Below are positions 14,401-23,400 of a DNA stretch of 64,000 bases, piece after piece. Position numbers and translations under genes: made by a program. The notes below the pieces were generated by a model, which saw nothing but the letters and a program-made list of their open reading frames with translations, did not search any database and was not told the DNA's origin. Source of the stretch: Cristatella mucedo (Eukaryota > Bryozoa > Phylactolaemata > Cristatellidae). Position 1 is the stretch's first letter, and each line of letters starts with the position of its first letter. The stretch lies in the NCBI GenBank assembly GCA_009760855.2, contig WPIO01000024.1, positions 2,455,001-2,519,000 on the forward strand, given 5' to 3'.

Positions 14401-17400
14401 CGACATGGCATTGAAAGTAGCATCGAGATCCTTGGCAAGGGATCCTTGTGCTTGCAGTTATACCACCAACTGGCGTGCTTTCTTGTTAAGTCACTGGTGA
14501 AGTATTCTAAGGCAATTGTTTTACCTTCTCTGAGATGTGCCCTCTAAGCCGTAATAGCCGTGCTTGGTACTAATTCGACAACCAGATGAGCAGCTACAGA
14601 TTGTAACTATGGGACAAGCGGACATGAATGAGCGCTTCTTCAACAAGGAGATTGTGGGCTCCTTCCACCATAATAGAGACCACACTCGTGCGTTCTGACT
14701 AACAATCACAGTGCCTATTTAGAGCTCTCAACATCAAGCAACAGTTAGCTCTGCGCTGGGCTTTTGGATTAAGCTTCGGAAGACGTACGAACGTGTACGG
14801 GAACTCAGATCTGCCTTTGCAAGTCAGCTCGCCCGATGCTGGACAAGTCCAGCACCGACTGACAGCATGACCTAAGGTCTACATCCCAAGCATCGAAACT
14901 CTTGCCCAAATTACAGGACAGAAGATTTGCCACCAGCAACCAGTCAAACTATGCTGTTGCCATACGGGAAGATTCGGCTGGCTTTTCCCAAAAATGTGTT
15001 CCCTCACTTTTGCAGTATCCTTCAAGACTTCGAATTGTCCTGACCACGTGCATTCACGTGGCACTAGCCATCTTTTGTTTCTTATTGCCCTAGCTAGCCA
15101 ATTCGTTGCATGCTCATCCCCGTGATACACCTCCCTCTTCTGAGTATATGTCTGTGTCATGCTTGATTTCCTTGAAATTCCCAACGACTCTATCTAATTG
15201 CCTGGCAACTTCCGTGATGGCATCAAGTCATCTGGCCATAGATCCAATGCAATTGCTTTTCGACGGTTGTGCAGTCCATGACTCCGGTGGATCCGGCCGG
15301 TGATCGGTGTCCTCAGTAGACATGCTCCCAGATACAAATAAACAGAAACGCAGGCATGCAATCACAGACGTGCACGGGCACGCGTGCGCGCACACACACA
15401 CACACTAATTTGCACACGTGCACACATGCTCACTTACATACACACTCCTCGACCAGATCTTTTATTTATCTTTCTTGTCTGGTTTCTGCTTTCCAGTACA
15501 TGCCCTGTCTCTTTTTCTTCTCATTCTTGGACAGAACTCCCATGAGTATGGCAACAAATTCGAGGCAGAGCACGTAGATAAAGCTGCAGCCAGGCAGGAC
15601 AACCCTATCGGCAAGCAGCTGCATGTGAACCAATTGCCAACGTCAGTTGGAAATAACTACTTCAAGCATCTCCCTTGCACAAAACCTACTGCCAGGATGT
15701 CATGTACAGCATCTAGGAAATCCTACAGCAGCAAACGTGTGCACCAACAGCTGCATTTCTAGCAAGCACACCAGCGTGGTCCATAAGCAAGATTTGCCTG
15801 ATGGTGATTATGGCTGGGTGACACCTAAGCAGGTATTACCAAACTAGCAGATGCGTCTCGTGCTTGCTAATGCCTGCTAATTCAATCTGGAATAATTTAA
15901 AACAAGCCTATCTAAGTGCTGCGTTGTGCGTGCACACAGTATTGCTAGGGGGGAATAAGGAGGCCATATCGGAAAGGAAGCCAAGGGGTAATGCGGCGTC
16001 ATTGCGTCAGCAGAACATTGGATAACACACGGGCACCAGCTTTTTGCCACCGAGCACACCCTAGCAGCAGCCACCGGCAACTCCTCCGAGTGGCCCATCT
16101 GCATTTGAACGACCCAAAACAGGTGAGGCTGAAGGCAAATCCACTCAGAGCCTTCAAGGGCAAGCCGAAGCAGATCGACTACTTTGTCCGAACTTCTGCT
16201 TGCCGTCTCAGATTATAATTGACAATCAAACAGTCGTCTCTTGCTTTGCAGGGAAGAAGGTTGTTAAGACTTCGGGACTAACTATTAACTTGTATACCGA
16301 TGGCAGTTACGGATGCCGATGTGTGGCAGCTACTGCGAGCAGAATTTGCCAAACGCGCGTTCATGCGAATCTCCATTTGGCTTTTTTCTTCACTATCTAT
16401 AAGAAATCTTAAGAAGAACCTTTTCATCGCCATGCAATTTCAGAACTGCCAAAGGAAGTCAATAAAGACAGGAAGTGAGCACTGTTTCTGAATAATTTTT
16501 ATCTGTCTAGTGTCACGAGCTATAACACTAAGTTAGTGTTATAGCGTTAAGTCGTGACACTAGACAGATGAAAATTATTCAGAAACAGTGATCACTTCCT
16601 TTGTTTTTTAAATAATCATGCCTGCCATGAGTCGCTAATATGCAGCAGCAGGAGCAGTGGCAGAGGCAGCAGCATCAGAGCTAGCAGCAGTGGCAGAGGC
16701 AGGGGCAGCAGTGGCAGTGGCAGCAGCAGTGACAGAGGCAGCAGCAGTGATGAGTCCTATCGAGGTGAATGCCTTTATGAATGAGTAATGTATCAGATGA
16801 ATGCTCACCCTGGACAGCAAAAGCAGGCGGTTTACAGCAGGCGGTTTGACTTTGCGATACGAGTCGGGGACTCTTTAAGAGCCGCTTGGTGGAAAGCTGC
16901 TGCATGTCCTCAATTCTACGACACTTGCAAGGCACGCGAAAAAGAAGCGGAAGGAAACAAAAACTCGGGGAAACTCCGGGACGTGGGGGTCAGGAGTCGA
17001 GCAAGAGACTAAGATACCGCAGGATAAAGACACACGGACGATCTTAAAACGAACCATTTCGCTTTGCTTTTTTGAGTGATTGGAGTACGACGGGGTTGAG
17101 CTCCGCGTGAAAAGCAACGGTGAACAGCAGCAGTACGAGGCTATGCTCGCGAGCACCTCGTTTTGGTTAGAGCTTCCTTTCAGCAGATGGAGCATGAGCA
17201 TGGCCACCGAGGAGGAGTCACTAGTGGTCATAAAAGGTGTCACAGGTGCAATGGCACGTCAAAATTAGCTAGGCACTAATCCTTCATATAGCTACACAGT
17301 TTACAAACTATATACATGCTATTACCCTACCTTGCACTGTCATTTGCAGTTATATATATATATATATATATATATAATGCACTTGATATAGCGCCCTCAG

Positions 17401-20400
17401 AGAACTTAATCTCTCTGTAGGCGCTTTACATTTGCTGCAAAGGGAAATGCAATTGAATGGTGATATATATATATATATTCTTGGTCTCTTGATTATATTG
17501 CCAGTGCCTGTTTTTGTTCCCATAGGAAAACCCTGAGATGTTTACTAGAATATATAGCAAGCTTGTCCCATTTCCTTCCGGTTGCCTGGCAGCTATTTGA
17601 TTTGGCAATACAGGTTGAACGAACTTTCTCGTGTGCAGCCACGTGGTCGACGAGCAAGACAAGCAGAAGCATGACCATGTTTTTTAAATAAAGATCATAT
17701 GAAGAGCACGCGGGCTAGCGCAGTGACGCAGAAGTGTGGGATGCACCCAAGCATTGTCACTCTGCAGTGCACTGCATGCAACAACAGCCCCCTTTTCATT
17801 GGGCAATAAGGGAGCAACCGATGTACAGGTGTCAAGAGTGCTGCTTAGCTGCACTCTGGCCCGAATGTGTTCCTTCGCTCGGGAAGAGATGGTGCACAGT
17901 ACAACCCGAACCCACAACCCATAAGCCTTTGTTCTGCCGCTGTACCCACCGGCAGCAGGCAGGTCAGCGGTGCTGTACGCTCCTCTGCAACCTTTGTCAA
18001 GTAGCCTGTAGTCTGCACTGCGATTTCGCCACCGCCTGGGTGCACCTGCAGCAAGCTCGCCGCTCGAAGCATCGGCTCTCGTCATCCACCCCTGCCAGTA
18101 CCGCACCCCTTGCAGTGCTGGCAGGTGCCGGCTGTTATCAGTGTCTCTCGAGAACGCTTGAGTGGGCGTGGCCAGTGGCCTCTCATTGACCCGCCCCGGC
18201 ATGCAGAGGTGGTCGCAAGCCGAAGCGAGCCGCAGCAGCAGCCGAGCACGTCGTCTGGAGAGAGGCACTTTTGAGTGCGAGGGGGAGGGTGAGTGCTGCC
18301 AGATCACGCAGAGGTAGGGCCACCCGGTGGCACAGATGGTCTGCACAGTCAACGGTTCACAGTCAGAGTGCAGCCTCGCTGGCTGCTCTCTACTTACAGA
18401 GAGTACGACGTAGCAGGAGTTGGTTCGGAACTGGCCCAGCTCTTCCCGAGGCACAAGAACTGCTCCGGCTTTCTACGACAAGAAATAGCGGTCGCTCATT
18501 TGTGCGCACTGTAACATCAAAGTATTTGTGCGCACTGTAACATCAAACATCAATTCAGGCGCTTCACTTATGCCTCGGGGCTCGAGCCCACGACCTCGGC
18601 TAGACCTTGGTCGGGCCGAGCACCTTAACCACTGGACCAAACCAGCTCCCCGCGACCACGGGCACTTGACACTTTCTGCAACTGCCGTGCTACTGTGCTT
18701 GCTACTGTGCCCAACCACTCGCAAGGGGTGGTGAGAGCCGTTAAGGTTCTTAGGCCTCTACGTAAATGAGGCTGCTAGATCAGCTGCCCTTTAACTTTAG
18801 CTCGACTGAAACTTCTTTGAAAGAGAGATCCAGATGCCATTTGACTCGACCTTGGTGGACTGTACCCAGCCGACCTACTGCAAGCCGATCGGCTAATTGG
18901 GAGCCTGCAGAACAGCCACAAGCTGAGGGGGGATGGACCCGAGGACGAGGTGGTGCACTCTTAGCTGTGTGTGCCACCTCGTCTGCTGCTACTGCTGCTA
19001 CTGGCCTTCAGCAGAGATGTATCATAAAAGCACCGGTCCGTGGCTGGACTACAAGGCCTGCAAGACTGGCACATGCCGTCTAACAGCTCATGCACACTAG
19101 TATGTACGTCTACATCCCTGTGTGTAGTCCCCCCCACTATGTCTAAGTAGGTGCTATGCTGGTGAGAGTGCTCCAAGGGCAAGTTGCTTTTTGTGCACTT
19201 GCACTAGGCAGCAGACTTTATCCAGCACCAGCTGTTGAGGCTTAACGGCTTGCATCGGCATGGGTGACAATACCGACTTATTTAAAGCAGTCTAACTATG
19301 AGAAAGAACCAGGGAGCTATTAAGCTCTTTAGCCAGCCACAGTAGTAAGTAGTCCCTGATCCTGTACAGGAGTTGACATGGTGACCAGCTGTGGAGGTGG
19401 TCTTCTGGATAAAACTTTTTAAATTGTAGCATAAGACAAAGATGAAGCCTAAAATATGAGCACTCAAGAATGGTTGCACTATGGCCCCTCCAATTAGAGA
19501 TGTAACCACACTTATTCCAGCCATACATTTAGGATTTCCTGAGAAGTTGATTTTATTTACCACTGAGTTACACAAATAAGCAGGTATCTAGGTAAACCAT
19601 CAGCCCAGATTGATAGAGGCATCGCCCTCGGGAGCTAATAATACTAATAGCAATAATAATAATAACAATAATACATTTGTTTAGCACACTGAGAAGTAAA
19701 TCTCTTTGTAAGCAGCTAACATATGCTGGTGTTAGTATGGCTCAGGGATTAAGGTGCCAGTCTTTATTGACCGATGTCCAGGTGAATGCATTTGATGACT
19801 GAGGTCGTGGGCTCGAGCCCCATGGCATATGTGAAGCACCTAAATATAGATGAAGTTCTCTTAAGGTGCCATACGAGTGAATCATATTATGTATACATAT
19901 TGAAAGGAAGCACGTCGATTGATTAGTAATAACAAGCTCACTTTCGACACACGGAAGCATTCAAAGGCGATTCAGACGGACTGATCAAATGCTTTGAGGA
20001 ACAGGTGAATTCTTTGCAGCCTGTTGCTAGCTTGGCAGCTACTGAGATCTGTTTGGTTTGTCGAGCAATTGGTAACACGCCACCATGCAGATAGACAACA
20101 AAGTAGACCCAGTTTTCAGTCGGTTCGAATTCGCAGAGCTGTCGAGACGTCACCCTTGGGCAGCAGAGAGCCGATTTAATGACCAGACATTTGCTCGGAT
20201 ACAGCAGGACAAAGCGCCCCAACAGTCTCTGAATTGCGCAAGCCAGGCCATGGTCTAGTCATATACTGCCATTCACACGAGGTGCACTCACGTTTCTGTT
20301 TATGACTATTGCATCCGACAAGAACCCGCAGGCAAAACCACTTTGTACATGAGCTAGGGTGCCTCGATTCCGAAGATGGCAAAATCTCAATCGCAAGCAT

Positions 20401-23400
20401 CAGAACTTAGTACCGCATTGACATCATCCAGTGGTGAAGCCAGGGTACATCATTATCCAGTATGTGGTTTCGAATCATGTAGCAAGCAATTCTTTATTGC
20501 CTGGTCCAAGTGGAGTGATACCAAACAAGGTTCTTTGCAGCTATGTGTATATAAGTGAGGTTATTGCATCATCTGACCGCTACTTCTTTTAGGGGCAAGA
20601 GCTGGCACATGGTACACATGATAAGAGTGCAGAAACAGATTAGGCAACATTTGGGTCTGACCACAGCTACCAAACCGAAACAAAACTAGCTGCTGACATC
20701 CACCCTACCCATAATATTCCATGATTTATGAACCAGAGTGAGCCTTCAGCTGCCACCATACTCCTTCGTCCACCAACAAGTCAGTCTGGGGAGCAGTGAC
20801 TTAAGACTAATCCAATAAGCAGCACAATAGTAGCCAGCTATGGAGATCAAGCACATGGCCGGCCTCTGCTGCAGACATAGCTGGAGTGCATCCTGTTGTA
20901 TCATACGGGCACGTTTTGGCCATTATGCGGATTTTTCCAAAGCAATCTCATAGCCAGCTAATCTTATATGCTTGGTAGGTTCGATCGAAAAATCCGGTCA
21001 ACGTACCTGCAGCAATCGAAGGATGGAGAGAAGCTAACATTACTGTAATGTTTGTAGCAATACAGGCAACACCTGAGATGGCTGATAACACATTCTATGA
21101 CATGGCAACATATTCAAGCCCCCCCCCCAGGGTCTTAGCCCAGAGGTAAGGTGCTTGCTCCTCCCGACCCGGGTCGTGGGTCTGAGTCCTGCTGTGGACG
21201 GTCCTTTTTTTTTATTAATGGAAGCAATGACGGTGGCTGCGACGGCTCTTCTGCTGCTGTGTCAATGATGCTACTAAATCAGCTCACCTTGTTTGCACTC
21301 CGGCCTTAGGACTGATAATGCTACTCTGGATGTGTTTGATCCTCTGACTAAGCACAATGTACGACCTTGCCCAAATACACTGTGATTTATTGCAGGCATT
21401 GCACTATATAAGGCTACTAAGGGCAAGCTCGAAAAAAGCATTAAAAAGGATCAAGACGGAGTGCCCATCGATACGTTAATAATAATAATAATAATATTGC
21501 ACTTGATAAAGCGCCCTCAGAGAACTTAATCTCTTTCTAGGCGCTTTACATTTGCTGCAAAGTGATACGCAATAGATTAGTAAGTAAAATCATGCTTGAA
21601 AAACAAACAAAATGAATAACATGGTTAGGGGTTACATGCACTGGGTCAGCATGCAAATGTGGTTAGTGGCAGCATGAACAGTGTCAGCACGCATAGGCAC
21701 ATCGAGGACGAATCACAAGGACCCACTAAATGCTGTCCTAAATAGGTATGTTTTTAAGTTTCTTTTAAATGTGGTCAGGTCAGGGGATGTTCTGATGCAG
21801 GTCGGGAGGGAGTTCCAGGCTGTGGGAGCATACGAGCTAAATGCACGGTCTCCAAAGGATTTAAGGTTTGTACGAGGTATTTCTAGACTGTTGGATTCCG
21901 AAAAGCGAGTGGTACGATGCTTGGCCTGATGGGGTAGTATATCTGACAGATAGGCTGGAGCCATAGAATGAAGGGACCTAAAAGTGAGCGACAAAACCTT
22001 GAAGTCAATCCGTTGCTTGACTGGTAACCAGTGCAGGTCGGCGAGAAGTGGAGTAATGTGGCAACTGCGACGCTCACGACAGACAAGCCTAGCTGCAGAG
22101 TTTTGCACCAGCTGCAATCGCCTGATCGCACATGCTGGTAGGCCAGTAAGCAGTGAGTTGCAGAAGTCGAGACGAGATGTCACGAATGCATGGACCAACT
22201 TGGACGTGGTATCCTTATCTAAACAAGCCCTAATTTTAGCAATGTTATGAAGCTGAAAATAGGCTGATTTGACTGTGGAACGTTGACTATTGTAGGCATC
22301 CTAGCTAAGGCCAAGTCCGGCCGATATGACAACGCAGTTGAATCGCATGCACAATATGAAACTACCGGCGTTGACAATCAATCTTCTTAGTTGCTCTAAG
22401 GTCACCACCATGTATAGCAATCCCCGTGTCGATCTAGCCAATCATTTTTCTAGTCTCTTTGTCAGCGAGTTAGAAGTGATCAGCTAGTTCACCAGGACTC
22501 GTTCTGGCTCAGTTCATTGACCGACCTCCATGTCCACCTTGGGTAAGCCTGTCTCTGCTGACCCCGTATCGACGTTGATCTCCCAGTCTTAGAACACAAG
22601 TAACCCTCGAGATCCCACGATTGTTCTCCTTCTGCGACACTTAAATTCTCTGCTGACCCACCTCCATAAATAAATCAAATACGGAGCTGGCCCGAAAAAT
22701 AATCGCTCACCCTAGAAATCAACACAAATCTCAAATGCCTATGTTTAAAAAAATTAAGGCTTGAAATACTACCACGAGGTAGAATATGAGAAAGCAATAA
22801 ATATAGCAGATTATGAATGCAGCCAGCTTGGTTTAGCCCGTAACTACTACGTTGTGGTTTTACGTGGAATCCGAAAGAGTTGGTGTTTTCGAAAGATTGC
22901 CTGCTGCAGGACTCGAACTCGTGACCAGGCTTGTGAAGCACGAGTATGCTAACCCTGGGCTAAGAACCAGTTCTGCTGGATCTCTCGGTAGCTTTTGATA
23001 CCTTTGGCCACCACGTGCTTATTGAACGCCTATTGTTTCGCATAGACAGCAAGGCGTCACTGGCACTACCCTGAAATGATTTGGGTCCTATCTCAGGATG
23101 GGATAATTCAGGGCCTTGATGTCAATGGTCAACCGCTGAGCTTGTACATGGATCTGTTACTGGTCCACTTCTTTTCATGATTCATACTCTCCCTCTAGCC
23201 GATGGTGAGGACAATCAAGGCTTTCATTTGCATGCAGATGGCAAACAGTTTTTTCTGTGTTTCGATGACGCCTTGTTTTTCAGCAGCTCACTATGCCCCA
23301 GAAATCCCTTGCAGTACGTATTTCAGGCATTCACTTGGAAGCAAGAAAATCTTTTCAAATTGAACGACGATAAAACCAACTTATTGGTTATGGGCCAATC

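Noticed and set aside
14879-15184. Gelsolin repeat 1 exon (WSGQFEVLKDTAK before GTGAGG)
   Set aside because: The outgoing phase fits, but the residues do not match the GDxYIVL strand and no phase-0 acceptor is present.
16635-16935. Alanine- or cysteine/histidine-rich proteins
   Set aside because: Translation of the GCA/GCAGTG minisatellite in different frames.
17684-18454. 256-codon minus-strand frame as a gene
   Set aside because: No family motif, competing frames on both strands, and low-information composition. I could not fit it to the gelsolin gene.
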